A stretch of 64,000 bases of DNA from Helicoverpa zea (GCF_022581195.2 NC_061458.1:12834001-12898000); one strand, 5' to 3'. Positions 50,668 through 63,500 are shown, counted from the first letter of the stretch. The notes: generated by a model from the letters alone, not told the origin. Numbers and translations: made by a program.

Positions 50668-52731
50668 ATGGAGACGACAACGTACACACGAAGCAGGACT
50701 ACAGACTTTTTCTACAAAACTAACTTTTTAATTTTCATATTCGGTCAACCCAACTTTTGGATAGAAGATCTAAAGTTATCCAAAAGATTTGTTAAGTTCT
50801 ATTATTATTTTTCAATTTTCAATGATATCTTAATATGGCTGCTTATAATCTTCGAATATGGTTCATTCTTCACGCAAAATAATTTGAGTGAGAAGCAGAA
50901 ATCGGACCTGATAATTTTCGCGATATCCCATCCGATGTTGTGTTTGTTCAGCGTGATGATGTCGAGGCTCAAGAAGAAGATAAGGCTGGTGATTTACAGC
51001 CTAGCGGTAGGGTTGAAGAGGGAGTACAATGACCCCGAGGTAGAGAAGCAAATGATTGCAAGTTCCCTCACCTACCTGTCTGCTTTGTTGATCAGCTGTC
51101 TGAGTGCTATGGTCATGTTTGTGGTTAAAGCTTGTCTAGACATCGTAAGACACGGTAAGAGATATTACATACTGCCCCTGTCTCCGAATCAGTTTGATAC
51201 ATGGTACATTACTGTGTACATATTTTCTATAAGATTTTACTTTTTCAAGGAGGTACCTTCACCACAATAATTACTGCATACCCGGACGTGAAGGATAAAT
51301 CCGTCCTGGCTGATGTAGTCAGAGTTTTCTGCTACATAGTGTGGTGGATTATGGTCACCAGAGTGTTTGCGGTGTTCATTCTGGTGATCACTCTGACGAC
51401 CTGCCTCGGCTATCAGTTCAAGAACCTGCAGAGCTACTTCTCCAGCTTAGCCGATATATTTGAGAGAAAATATTTGAGTCAAACGGAGAAAGAAGATAAG
51501 TATGAGGCAGGTTTAAAAGTTGGGATTAAACTTCATTCGGAATCGTTGAAGTACGTACAAGCATGTCTGTTTATCTGGATAAAATTATTACTCATAGCTG
51601 TTTAAAAATTATGACAATTATATTTGCAGGTGTGCCAACTCAATACAAGCCGTGTGTCGAGGCGTTTTCAGCGGTCAGATCATTTTCAACGTTCTTCTTT
51701 TGACTGTACTACTTTACCAGATGACCGTAAGTATCCAACATCTCAGGCAAATAGTGCTAACAAGACATAATATATTTTCTTTCTTGCTTGTGTTTTCTTT
51801 TTCAAGAATTCGGAGCGCACGCTGGTGAACATATTCGCCACGGTGGCGACTGCCAGCGCCGTGCTCATCAGCACTGGCTTCTACATGTGCAATGCGGGAG
51901 ACGTCACCGTTGAGGTTACGATAATTTTAGATATTTTAATTAGTACAAATGTAATCAGCGGATCTTTGTGAGCATGTCCATTAGAATAATTAGCTGAAGA
52001 TGCTTGATTGAATTGTTTGAACTACCGATACCATTTCAACCGATGATAGACCTTTGTGATGAGTAAATAGGTCTGTATATATAAGTGTGTACATAGGGTA
52101 CATAAGGCCCTACAAACGAAGTATTTTGTACCTAACAGGCAAATGTCCAGTTCGTTAAAAAAACTGTATTGCTACGGACGGATACTATCATACAATTCTA
52201 ACAATGGTGTGATGGTGTTTCAGGCTTCTCGTCTTCCGACAGCGATATACTTCTCTGGCTGGCATCACTGCCGGGGGCCGGCTGCGGTGCGCCTGCGCAA
52301 ACTAGTTGTTGTCGCCATGGCACATTCCCAAGTAAAATATCTTGATATGTTTTCGGGTAGATGGTACAGAAACAAGAAGTCGTGTGATTTCGATGGATAC
52401 TGCCATGCAATGACACCTTCACACAATGCGATACAACATATGAGTGAGCGAGATGCACATACACATCGTATCTGCTTAGTATACCAATATTAGTACCTAT
52501 GCTTATTTGTAGACATTCAATTTTTTTTTAATTATGTTCACAGCAACCCGTTGTGCTCAAAGGTCTTGGGTATTTAGAGCTTTCGTATCAGTCCTATATA
52601 ACGGTGAGTAGACGAAAAAATATATATATCAATATTTTGGATATACATAGATAGATTCGAGGACTAAGTTACTGTTATATTAATTTCAGCTCGTGAAGAC
52701 ATCATATTCAGTGTTTTCAGTGCTGTATTAG
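50668..52731 (+). CDS. Odorant receptor (7tm_6), intact, copy 1
   Basis: Exons 50668-51154, 51253-51550, 51630-51726, 51807-51914, 52224-52331, 52544-52603 and 52690-52731. The junctions are GT-AG (exon 2 uses the acceptor GAG|GTACC), giving 399 aa. Landmarks: METTTYTRSRTTDFFYK start, QPNFWIEDLKLSKRFVKFY, REYNDPEVEKQMI, ITAYPDVKDKSVLADVVRVF, YQFKNLQSYFSSLADIF, LSQTEKEDKYEAGLKVGIK, MCNAGDVTVE, FSGWHHC, LGYLELSYQS and the C-terminal TSYSVFSVLY. Several hydrophobic segments fit seven membrane passes with the inverted topology of insect receptors. By family knowledge it forms an odorant-gated cation channel with Orco. All seven exon lengths equal those of the next gene, its tandem paralogue. Confidence 0.93.
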
Positions 52732-53180
52732 TTTACTCGATGCCACAAGTAAGTAATCTTTACCTCATAAGTAATATTATTTCTTATATTTAATTTTACG
52801 AAAAATAAATTAATTAAAATGATATTGTGTTTCAATTCACTTAAAAAATAAGCAAAAGCCATAATATATTAATCATCATTTTATTTAATAGTAATTGTGT
52901 GAAGCGGGCTTCAACTTCAACTAATTTCGGATGAGCCTGATACCTAGGTACTCTAAAACACCCCGTTTCGAATAAATTACTTCTTTTGATAATCTTGTTT
53001 AAGTAGGCACTCCGTTCTACAGTAAGGCAGGTCAAAGATTTTCATAATTTTCCTTTCATTGGAAGTAATTACAGCCAACGACTCACTGCTGCATATCAAT
53101 AATGTAATTAAAGGAACCTTTGAATAGGTGTGTGTCTTACCATATGGAGACAAAGCTCATTCGCTTTTGAAATTCTTACA
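52732..53180 (+). other. Intergenic spacer between the two intact receptors
   Basis: About 450 bp of AT-rich DNA. AATAAATTAATTAAAATG at about 52,804 could supply the polyadenylation signal of the upstream receptor. No gene is visible. Confidence 0.4.
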
Positions 53181-55635
53181 ATGGAGACCACCACGTACAC
53201 ACGTAGCAAGACCACAGACTTCTTCTATAAAATGAACTTCGCAATCTATATATTTGGTCTGCCTAATTTCTGGGTAGAGGATCTAAAATTATCCAAAAGA
53301 TTTGTCAAAATCTACGACAAGATTTCCCTTTTTAACAATTTGCTGGTATATCTGCTTCTGGTGATGGAATTTGGTGCATTCTTCACGCAACATAATTTAA
53401 CGGACAAGCAGAAATTTAACTTGATGGTTTTTGCGATATCCCATCCATTGCTGTGCTCATTTTGCGTGATGGTGTCGAAGCTCAAGAAGAAGGTGAGGCT
53501 GGTGATGTACAGCCAGGCGGTGGCATTGAAGAGGGACTACAATGACCCTGAAGTGGAGAAGCAGATGATTGCGCGATCCCTCACCTACGTGCTCGCTTTC
53601 ATGACCAGCTGTACCATAACGATGATCATGTTTGCCATCGAAACTATTTGGGACGTCTTACGACATGGTATGGCACAAAGAACATAATAGTCGTTGTTAA
53701 GCTAAAAAGAACTCTATATGTACTTAACTAAAGCATTTTTTACATTTTTAGGTGCGACGTTTACCACTTTAATAACTGCATACCCAGATGTTCAGGACAG
53801 ATCTATCTTAGCTGACGTGGTCAGAGTACTGGCCTTCGTAACCTGGTGGATCTTCTTGACCAAAATGGTTGCGGTTTACATGCTCGTTATCCCCTTGACT
53901 ATAAGCCTCCGCTATCAGTTCAAAAATCTGCAGAGTTACTTCCTCAGCCTTCCTGAATTATTTGAGAGTGATTTGAGCCAGAAGGAGAAAGAAGAGAAAT
54001 ATGAGGCAGGTTTAAAACTTGGGATTAAACTCCATTCGGAAACGTTGAGGTATAGAAATTCTATTACTTTGTGTTCATTTTACTGATCCATACCTACACC
54101 CTGAAGACTGTGAGTAGTCTAAAGGGAAAAATAAGATTTGGTGATTTTATTTCAGTTGTGCTGAGGATACACAAGATGTGTGTCGAGGAGTCTTCAGCGG
54201 ACAGATCATCTTCAACATCTTGCTGCTGATTGTTTTAATGGCGCAGATGGTCGTAAGTACACACAAACTACTCATTAGCTGCAAATAAAAAAACATCTTA
54301 CGATCGCGACGAACATCTAACATCTTAGGAAGTAGGTATACTTGTTCATACTAATGTTTCCTGTTTTGCAAAGACTTCGGAGCGCACGTTTGTGAACATG
54401 TTCGGCACGGTGGCGACTGCGTGCACCGTCATCACCAGTACTGGCTTCTTCATGTGGAACGCCGGGGACGTCACTGTAGAGGTAACACCTTATGAAACTC
54501 AGAAAAGTGTCTATCATGAACATTTTTCTTGTGCCTGAGCATTTATATATAAGCAGATCTTAGGAGGAGATCCGTAGACGAACTAAAGTCACCGATATAG
54601 CCCACCCGATTAGCAAGTTGATGTGGCAATGGGCAGGCCATATTGCTCGCAGAGCAGATGGCCGATGGGGTCGAAAAGTGCTGGAGTGAAGACCACGGAC
54701 TAGCAAGCGCAGCGTAGGACGTCCGCCAACAAGGTGGACAGACGACCTTATAAAGGTCGCCGGAAGACGCTGGATGCAGGTCGCCTCCAACAGGTATCTG
54801 TGGAGATCTAAGGGGAGGCCTATGTTCAGCAGTGGACGTCCTATGGCTGAGATGATGATGATGATGATGAGATCTTAGCAGCTTTGTTTATCTTCTATGT
54901 AAGTGGTAAATCGAAATGTTTCAGGCTTCGTTTCTACCGACGGCAGTTTACTTTTCCGGATGGCAGCACTGCCAGCGAGAGTCTTCTACGCGTGTGCGAC
55001 GATTAGTTGTTACGTGCATGTCGCATGCCCAGGTAAACCTAACTGCCTGAAATTCTTTGGATCCTTGTAAAATCCTGTTGATTAAATATTGTTGATCTAG
55101 AAATCAAGCCATAATTATGTCAATAATTTTCACAAAACAAGTAATTATTTCTATAATCAAATAAATGCATGTTAATTCTGTTCACAGCAACCTGTGATCT
55201 TCAAGGGTCTTGGATACATAGAACTTTCATATCAATCCTTTATTACGGTCAGTATTCTGTTCTGATTGACCTAGGTCATTGTTTATGTATTTCTATAGAG
55301 ACTCGTGGAACGGTACTCGTATCAACCAGTTTTACCAAGGAGGTTGCCTGATAGGGTGCCCAGGTAACTAGGTTGAGGAGGTCAGATAGGTAGTCGCTCT
55401 ATGTAAATCACTGGAACTCAGCTGCATCGTATTAGACTGGAAACCAACTCCAACACAAGTAAGGCTGAGTAGGTTACCTAGGTATTACGAAAACTACATT
55501 TGTTGTATGTCCAATCTGAGGCAGTAGATCATCTCATATATTTATAAGTCAACAACATCCTGGCTCTATATTTACAGGTTTTATTTATTTCAGATCGTAA
55601 AGTCATCATACTCCGTATTTTCTGTGATGTATTAA
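53181..55635 (+). CDS. Odorant receptor (7tm_6), intact, copy 2
   Basis: Exons 53181-53667, 53752-54049, 54156-54252, 54374-54481, 54925-55032, 55188-55247 and 55594-55635, giving 399 aa. The start METTTYTRSKTTDFFYK parallels the upstream paralogue; the upstream in-frame codons are ignored because the N-terminus is conserved from this Met. Landmarks: LPNFWVEDLKLSKRFVKIY, RDYNDPEVEKQMIARS, ITAYPDVQDRSILADVVRV, YQFKNLQSYFLSLPELF, LSQKEKEEKYEAGLKLGIK, FFMWNAGDVTVE, FSGWQHC, LGYIELSYQSF and SSYSVFSVMY at the C-terminus. An RTE-type LINE tail sits in intron 4 and a SINE-body fragment in intron 6. Poly(A) signals AATAAATAAA occur at 55,716-55,725. Confidence 0.93.
54560..54871 (+). mobile_element. 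RTE-type LINE 3' end
   Basis: The frame reads KLMWQWAGHIARRADGRWGR, then VLE followed by a stop where the family has Trp, then RPRTSKRSVGRPPTRWTDDL and RRWMQVASNRYLWRS. This is the highly recurrent C-terminal end of lepidopteran RTE retrotransposons. It finishes with a (GATGAT)n simple tail at 54,850-54,871. It is 5'-truncated and dead, inserted in receptor intron 4. Confidence 0.85.
55330..55470 (-). repeat. SINE-body fragment
   Basis: The reverse complement matches the body of the SINE at 42,674-43,042 in opposite orientation (CAGTCTAAT, GCAGCTGAGTTCCAGTG, AGAGCGACTACCTATCTGAC, CTCCTCAACCTAGTTACC). It is located in intron 6 of the last receptor. Confidence 0.7.
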
Positions 55636-55729
55636 TTTAATAGAAGAGAATCACAACTACACATATAACCGGATAGAAGAGAGTAGCTTCCATAATAAGC
55701 CTACGTTCTCATCACAATAAATAAAGTAC

Positions 55730-56954
55730 TATTCAAACTGCCACCGTTTTCTTGTTTTTTAATTGTTAAAGAAAGACGTACTTAAATCGTATTTTGAATG
55801 GAGTGGAGAAGTTTGGTTCATTTTAGAGAAGCCAAGTTCAGAGGGGAAAACAAAATGCATTATTTTTATTGGACGTGCCTTTCGCCTAAATTCAAGCCGT
55901 TAATTCCTAATAATAAACTTTCAGTTAATAAAATAATAGAACCCTATGTAAATTGTGAGAAAAATTACAGCAGTATCATAGTCTTAATTGTATCTTTGAT
56001 CAATAATCAATGAATTAAATTAAAAATAGTACCTACAGCACTGGGAATGTCGCATATGTACTGTATGTGCTTACCTGATGACTTAAATGTACATTGTACA
56101 TATCCTTTTTAAAATATACGTCAGTGTACTAAATCCACATTTCGCTTCATCAATCAGATTCAATCTTACATCAATATTTGTTTAAACTAGAATCTACCTA
56201 TATACTCCACAAATAAGTTGCATATTTTTTTACAACTTTTTGAAGGGCTTTTGTGACTAAATAGTCTAGTCTAGTACAAGCCTTTGGTCATGTCAATTAC
56301 CTTACCTAGGTACTACCCCTGTACCGATAAATTCAGATAATCAGTAGTATTGACCTTTGTACTGTGCCGACAAGGTTTACTTAGAATCTGTTTGACATAG
56401 GTCATGGTTAATGCAGTAAGCACTTCACTTATAGACGAGTGGAACCCTGCTACCTGCCTACTATTCTGGCTAGGTTTATCAAGGTCTAGGTTAGGTATAC
56501 CCTTTCTTGTTGTCAGACATATACATATAGTCTTTAACGCTATATGGTCGTTTGTAAGAATTTCTGGAACAGTGCAACATATTTCTGCAAAGAGTAATGA
56601 GGAGTCAAGGAGTCGATGGAGAATTTTTCGAAAAAGTTTAGTTTGCAAAAATGCATCGCATAGCAATTGGCCTAAACTTGAAAATGTTGTACGTGCATTG
56701 TCCAGTACAATAAATGTTATACTGGGTGCACAGAGTACTTTTTATATTATGAAATAGAGGTCCAACTCGACTACCAAACTAAGTAAGACAAGTGGCGCCT
56801 TCTGAACGCAGGTTTAAGAAACTATTTGTCAATATATATACATATAGCTACATAAAGCAGTGGTTACTGGGTCTAGGTAGATTTTTGTTTCTTTTTGTTT
56901 AATATTTATAAGATGTTTTTCAATAAATAAAACACTGATAACCTTTAATATAAT
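55730..56954. other. Intergenic region, possible transposase relic
   Basis: Between the last receptor and P-like gene 2, which are convergent. A plus-strand frame at 56,404-56,757 ends SNWPKLENVVRALSSTINV, faintly like the C-terminal part of hAT-type transposases, but there is no decisive motif. The rest shows nothing. Confidence 0.3.
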
Positions 56955-59900
56955 TTATTTTTTTCTTTTAAAACATTTCATGTATAATTTTTTCGCTTTT
57001 AGCTTATAGGAATCCGTATCATCATCACACTCTCTCCTATTTATTAATATTTTATTAATATCTTTACAGTAATTGTAAATAAAGAATCTGCAGGATATAT
57101 TGATTAAAAAGTCTATTAATTTTTCTTTATGAATTTCACATTTTATGAAATCGAATTTCAAATGTATAAATATTAATGTTTTGATGAAATCTTTTAAATA
57201 TTTTTTTTCCAAACATTTTTTAATTATTGTGTAATTTATATCCTGCAGATTCGAAACACAATTTAAGAGAGAGTCGCTGGGACTGCAAAGCCATTTTTTA
57301 TTAGCATACTCTCTATATTTTAAATAATCGTGTTCCTGATCGGACATTAAATTTTTTTTACATTCACTACAACCCTTGAAGACTTTCTTCTTAGCGGTTT
57401 TAATAAAATAACCGCTAACATATTGTAGCCCCCCAATTATACGGGGGTCGCTTTTGTCTTCAAGGGCTGTAAATTCAATGTCCGGAATCTCAGAGAGCTC
57501 ACAATTTATTTGTTCTTTGCAGGCCCCGCTTGTGATGAGAACTTCATGCAAAGCGTGGCAATTATCTGCCTCACAATTTGTCCCTGGGGCATGGACACTA
57601 GATAGGCTGTTTATTAAAAGGCTGCTAAATGCTGCTTCAAATCCATCTGGAGTAGGGTTTACGTTGCGGCATCCTTGACTCCTTATCGATCCAAAAAAAT
57701 TTTCTATTGGATCCTGATTCAGATGCCGCAACCAAACCGATGTCACTCCGTACTTCGCAGCAATTTTTTTTAAAAGCAGTTCTATTCCTTCTAGTGTCCA
57801 TACCCAGTTACTTAAGGTGGGAACATACTCCACATTCGAGGTTTTTACATTCACAAATTTCATATTTTTTAAAAATATTTTTGCCTCCATCCATGTTTTG
57901 TGATGTATTGAGTTCGGCGTCGCAGGTCCCAGCAGTGGTTTACTGTGCTTCCTTTTCCCGAAGCTTCCGTTAATGGAGTCAAAAAGTTTGTCAAAAAACA
58001 AGATGACGTCCGCTGTATTTTGCGCATCTTGAGAGATTATTCCTTTTTCTGCAAAAAAATAAGAAAAAAAATATTAATAAATATTCCTCACACGTTCTTA
58101 CAACGCAATCTAGTCCCAAACAAAGCATTGCTTGCTTGTAATTTGGGTACAGCAGACAACCAATAAATGAACTTATATAAATATAAATATTTTATAAATA
58201 ACATAACATAGTGTACATATGTAGAAACACCCACACACATAAATGTTTGACTTATGCGGGAATCGAACCCGCGACCTCCTGTGGCAGGCAGATACACTGG
58301 CTACTATGGCATCTAGTCATCAATAAGAAACTTGTTATTATTAAATCTGAACTGGGAGCAGTTTTTAATTTGTGAAAACTTTTACTATACAATCTTCCGC
58401 CCGCGGTTCTACCGCATCCCGTGAAAGCTACTTCGCGCACCCAGATTAAAAGTCACTTTTAGTCTTCCTCAATAAATGAGCTATCTAACGGTGAAAGATT
58501 ATTTCAAATTAGACCTGATCGACCTTGGTGATTGGATTGGTTCTTCAGATTAGCATGGTTAAGAAAACATACAAACAAAAAAATCTTCAGCTTTATAATA
58601 TATAAGTATCGATAAAATAATGCAATGTGAAAACATTATGTAATAAAGTTTATTTACCTGCTAGGTAGCCCATATTTGATGCTACAGTTTGGCTGAATAG
58701 TTGCGTAGCAAATTTAACTTTCATCCGTGGAATTTTACTGGGAATGCAGTGGGAGTCTGTTAATTTTGGCACCAGTCTTATGCCTTTGTAGCCTGGGTTT
58801 TCTTGGTGCAGTGCAGTTATGTGTTCCCACTTTGCCATTAGCATTTTGTTGTCTTTTTTATATAGTAGATTTTTCGTTATTAAATTATTTCTTATACATT
58901 TCATTAAGTGAGGTGGGTCATACAAGGGAATGATTTCCTGTTTATTTATTAAAATAATATTTCCCTCAGGTTCTTCTGATTTTCTTAACAGAATACCTCT
59001 TGTTTCTTGTAACAAGAATTTAATGCAGTTAACATTATTTGTTCCTTGGTCGCACACTGTTGCTACCACATTAAGACCAGCATTTTGTAGTTCTGTGATG
59101 ACAGCCTTTAATTGTTTTGCCAGTTCTGGTCCCTTTGTGGCAGACTGAGAAAATGTGTATGCAACGGGTTGCTTATAATTTTTTATAAGTCCTCTTATCA
59201 TAAATACCTGCGCATGATCTGCATACTCAGGCAGTGTCTCTTGCCCATTGGTTACAAACCCACTCACTCTGTCCTTCCTTTCATTGTATGCCACATTCGG
59301 TTTTAGTGACATTTCGTCAAAAAGAACCACACATAATTTGTGCTCTGGTTTCATTTTAAGTGTGGCTTTTTTTATTTGTGCCATCAAATTTTTATTGATA
59401 CCAGCATTTATATCTGCCATATTAATTAATTTTATTAAAATTTGGCGTGATGGCAGGATAAAGATTTTCCTCAGGAATCTGTATCCTTTTGGGCTTTGCT
59501 TGAGGATAGTCAAAGCTACAATTTTTTCCTCTAATGTGAAACGCCGGCCTTTTTTTTCCTTTTTGTGCTCCCTGAACTGCAGCAAAGTTAAAATTTTTGA
59601 TGTGCTAGACATTTTGTCTAGAGTTTCTAAAAATTGAGGGTTTGTAGTAATATTTTGCAGGGCCTTGATCTTGATTGCCTGCTTTTTAACCTTGCTACGG
59701 CATTTGCTGAGTTTCACACCAACTTGCAGCATTTTCTGATACAGAGCACGCTCAGTTTTCGTAACAGCAACCTGTTTTACCGCCTTCTTACTAACACATT
59801 TAACTTTGCGATGCACTGAAAAAATAATAAGAATCATATGAATAAAAATTGCAGAATTTAAGAGTACATATGAGTGAGATAGCATCAAAGCTAGTTGTGT

Positions 59901-62276
59901 GTGAAAGTATCCCATGATTGAAATATGTATTAAATCTATAAATCAGTACCTAGTTAATAAACCATGATAGTGAGTGTAACAAGCAAACTCAGCTTTGAAG
60001 TTATTAAGTTTGATTACAATTGTGTTGCTTACCAAGATCTTTCACCACCTCAACATTTTCTTCTTCACTATGAGGCTGTCTATCACTGTGTACAGACTGA
60101 GATTCTGAAGTGACAGGATCTGAAAGGTCATTAACATATTTGGTAAGAAATGTGTGCCTATTATATACAAACCAATTAAGCTGATGATCATTACCATCAT
60201 CATGAATGTAGCAGTTCATATTGAGTAACCATTATTTGAATCATATTGAATTAATTAAAGCCAGCCCACTACTAGACAAAGTTACTTTTTCTTTTATATA
60301 GTTTATAATATCAACTAGCGACCCGCCCCGGCTTCGCACGGGATAACAGTATTTCCCCAGTATTTAATGTATGTTATTATACATAAAAACCTTCCTCTTG
60401 AATCACTCTACCTATTACAAAAAACCGCATCAAAATCCGTTGCGTAGTTTTAAAGATTTGAGCGTTCATAGGGACATACAACATGACACATGACAGAAAA
60501 AGCGACTTTGTTTTATACTATGTAGTGATAAGGATGTTAACATTTTAGGACTTATGCATATGACATATAAATGTAATTTAACAAACTGTATTTCATCAAT
60601 CACTCTTGTCTTAAGGGATAGGTTTATAGAGAGGCTAGTTTACTTTAATTGTTTGCAAAATTATAACTCAGGAACAACAAAAATAATTCAATTTAAGATG
60701 ATTTTAAGGTAAATTAGCACATTTATCGAGAGAGGCTACATTTTATCCGGGCGCATGAAGGAGTTCCAGGACAGAATATGTGTAAAATAATTGCTGATTA
60801 AATGCTTGTATGTAGGATCACTCACCAAGATTCTCTTTCATTTGTACATCTTCAATTGAACCTTGTGAGTGTATATGTAGATGCGCAGGTTCTGTAAATA
60901 ATAATATTCAGTGATTAGTATATGTTATTATTACATCATTTATTGCTAGTGTCTATCTATCAATTACACTATATGCTGTCCGCATGGGTGCCGCATATTA
61001 TGCACAAATATGTTGACATTATTGAAAAGAAACAAGTATTAAACAAAACAAAGTAATACAAAAGTAAATTATTTCAGACATGGTAATGGTTTTTTGTATG
61101 CCTAAGTGAGAGTAGTAGAAATCATAATTGACATGTACCTTGAAAACTAGACGTTATGGATACCACATATTATGTTTGGAACATTTGATCTATGATTCAT
61201 TACCTATTCATTCAGTCAAGAGGGTACCAAAATTGTGTAATGCAGTGCTATTTAAGTATTACAACAAATTAAAAATAGCAAAGGATTTTTGGTAAATGTG
61301 ACATTCAAGTTACTCAATTTCAGCCTAATTTGTAGGAATAAATGATCTTTGAAATAACTTCACTCAAAAATGGCTGGACCGATTTGGTTGAAATTTGGTA
61401 TGTAGATAGGTGATACCCTGGATTAAGACATAGGCCACTTTTTATCAATACACCATGCGGACGAAGCCGCAAGTGGAAGCTAGTACATACGTAATGTAAA
61501 TGTATGTATGTATGTATAAAAATGAATTGCTTGTTTATATGTACCTATATGATAAAATATACCTTTTGATGTAGACGGTCCTGAAATCTGAAGAGGTCTT
61601 AGTGCTCTTTTTTCAATGCTGAATTTCGAGCAAGATAATCCTGTAAACAACGATAAAATAATATGAATTATAAATATAGTAAATTTTGAAATGTAATATA
61701 GAAACTCTTGTATGACATACTGCGTACATACAGAAATTGTGGCTCCAAAGAAATCTCTATTCAGATGTTTTAGACTTACTGCAGCTTTTCATTTTGTGAT
61801 TTGGAAAGTTTACTTTAAACTCAAATAACATGACTGTTTATTTCTTTCTAACATCAACTCTAGAAATTTGAGACTTAGGTACTCTTTAAGGTAAACAGGT
61901 ACCTTAATTTGGGTATTTTACTAAAACTAACCTGGCATGTTTTTTGTAGGTACAGCTCCTTTGGCAAGTCGGTTATTCCGGCACCAATATTTTGGTTCGA
62001 AATGATCATTACAGACGCGGCGGTATTTGAAAATATGGTTATTTTCAAGTTGCAAAATGTCACCACCAATATGAAAGACCCATGTATTAAATAGCTGCCT
62101 ATCCTTATCTGGATTAGGGAATTTATGTAAATACCCCGTAGTGTCTGAAAAAAAGGGTAACAAGTTAGAATTCAGTGGAGTCGTGACAAAATGACGACTA
62201 TTTGTTTTAAGGATGTTGATAAATGCTTACCTAAGCCATTTGTACATCCGGGAACACAACACTTTCTATTAGACAT
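56955..62276 (-). CDS. THAP9 / P-element-like transposase gene 2, intact (7 exons)
   Basis: Exons 62276-62231, 62144-61932, 61640-61563, 60891-60826, 60119-60033, 59815-58658 and 58048-56955. They join without any stop into 913 aa, and all six introns are phase 1. Exons 1-2 form a THAP domain: CCVPGC, KFPNP, the Trp in NTWVFHIGG, CNDHFE and GAVPT. Exons 3-5 encode a short polar linker. Exon 6 begins with a basic coiled coil (KAVKQVAVTKTERALYQKML), a helix-turn-helix-like part and the catalytic core: VLFDEMSLKPN (about D330), TVCDQGTNN (about D419), YDPPHLMKCIRNN (GTP-binding insertion region). Exon 7 has NQDPIENFFGSIRSQG (about E665) and a C-terminal CSECKKN cysteine motif. Family knowledge: GTP-dependent DNA transposase, or a domesticated DNA-binding protein. 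No flanking terminal repeats were seen. It differs from gene 1, so it is not a recent copy of it. Confidence 0.9.
58140..58330 (-). repeat. tRNA-derived SINE in P-like gene 2 intron 6
   Basis: The minus strand reads GATGCCATAGTAGCCAGTG, then GGTTCGATTCCCGC, i.e. A and B boxes of a tRNA-related promoter, followed by an AT-rich tail. It is degenerate and intronic, and not counted as a tRNA gene. Confidence 0.65.
60315..60532 (+). repeat. Dispersed repeat (CGACCCGCCCCGGCTTCGCA type)
   Basis: Starts ACTAGCGACCCGCCCCGGCT and contains TCCGTTGCGTAGTTTTAAAG and an AGCGTTCATAGGGACATAC tract. The fragment at 63,815-63,999 is the same family in reverse. It lies in intron 4 of P-like gene 2. Confidence 0.75.
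61345..61490 (+). repeat. Dispersed repeat fragment in P-like gene 2 intron 3
   Basis: Contains ATGGCTGGACCGATTTGGTT, then GACATAGGCCACTTTTTATC and GCGGACGAAGCCGCAAGTGG, ending AAGCTAGT. This is a common lepidopteran interspersed repeat ending. Confidence 0.65.
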
Positions 62277-62938
62277 GATAAATATTAATTATCACAAAAC
62301 GGGTCAACGAGTCCTATCTCAAGCACAAAATTCACAAGATTTCGATCACCTCAAGCACAAAATCGACACGGCCGAAGGAGCAGAGGCTCAACTTAACGGA
62401 CTTAGGTGGATAAAGCACTAATAGGGATAAAAATCTGGAAAAACAAACAAGACACCGAAAAGCACTTCAGCGCAAACCGGCAGCCAAATTTGTTTGATTG
62501 ACAATTTTTGCATAATGTTGCATGTAGAAAATGGATTTAATGTTGCCAGTAGAAAATAAATTCTTGAATTTTATTTTATTTCTGGCTAATTGATAATAAA
62601 CATTAAATTTTAGTAATTGCTTCAATATGCAACTCAAAATTTTTATTATTTATTTTTTTATTTTAGCTGAAAAAAAAGATAGGGTAAGAGTAGAACCAAT
62701 AAAAGATGTGATAGCGCCCTCTTACACACCTAAGCATAACTACTACGCAATCGCGCATCATCGTCATTACAAATAACGCCATCTATATTTCAGTTTCTTT
62801 AATATCTTACATTATAATACTACCAAATTAAAATGACACTTCCATGTAAGGACCTCAATGTATTTACTGTCTCACTTCATTTTGCAGACCTATAATGATA
62901 CGTTTTCTCGTTTGCCACTATTAAGATTGTCACCCCTG

Positions 62939-63500
62939 ACTGGGTGTCCCATAAGTCCTTTGAAATTTAAATTTCGAATAAAATTCAAATGGCGCGCGGG
63001 AATTGCAAGCGGGGTGCGGGGGTAGCACCAACGGTCTTTCGGAATTCATGCGCCATGGAAAGTCTTACCGGAGCGGACCGTGATGTTTGTGTGCGTGAGT
63101 TTTCGTGAGTTTTATCACAACAATGATTCGGCCACCATCGCGCGGCGTATCTTTTGATTTCTGTATTAACTGAATTTTGTATGGATGGTAATTTCTTATC
63201 TTTCTTTAAAATGCGCTATAACGTCGATCTGGGTGTATTTAATGCATTGGAACGCTTACGAATGGATTGAGTAGGATTTTCACGAACTGACTCTTGCACT
63301 ACGTCGATGTTTTCTTCCGTCAGTGATGTCCTTGGGCGGCCCGATTGTTGTTTATTCAACTAAATAAAATTGTAGATCCAGTCTCCGAACTTTTGAACCC
63401 AATTTTTTACCGCTTGAACACTAGGACAGTCTTTAAACGTGCGCAAATTGCGATACTCTCTAAAGGACATTGTTCCGGCTCCATACATGTTCTGCCTAAG
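62939..63500 (-). mobile_element. Mariner-like transposase relic
   Basis: The minus strand from about 63,488 reads MSFREYRNLRTFKDCPSVQA, then KNWVQKFGDW, a stop, and QQSGRPRTSLTEENIDVVQE and RENPTQSIRKRSNALN. This is the N-terminal helix-turn-helix pair (with the GRPRT linker) of insect Tc1/mariner-type transposases. It has at least two stops and no catalytic domain. The outer end GACTGGGTGTCCCATAAGTC (62,937-62,956) looks like the element terminus. Confidence 0.65.

Noticed and set aside
62191..62421. Plus-strand frame of 76 codons
   Set aside because: It lies across the THAP start exon of the minus-strand transposase, which has clear domain evidence; the plus reading has none.
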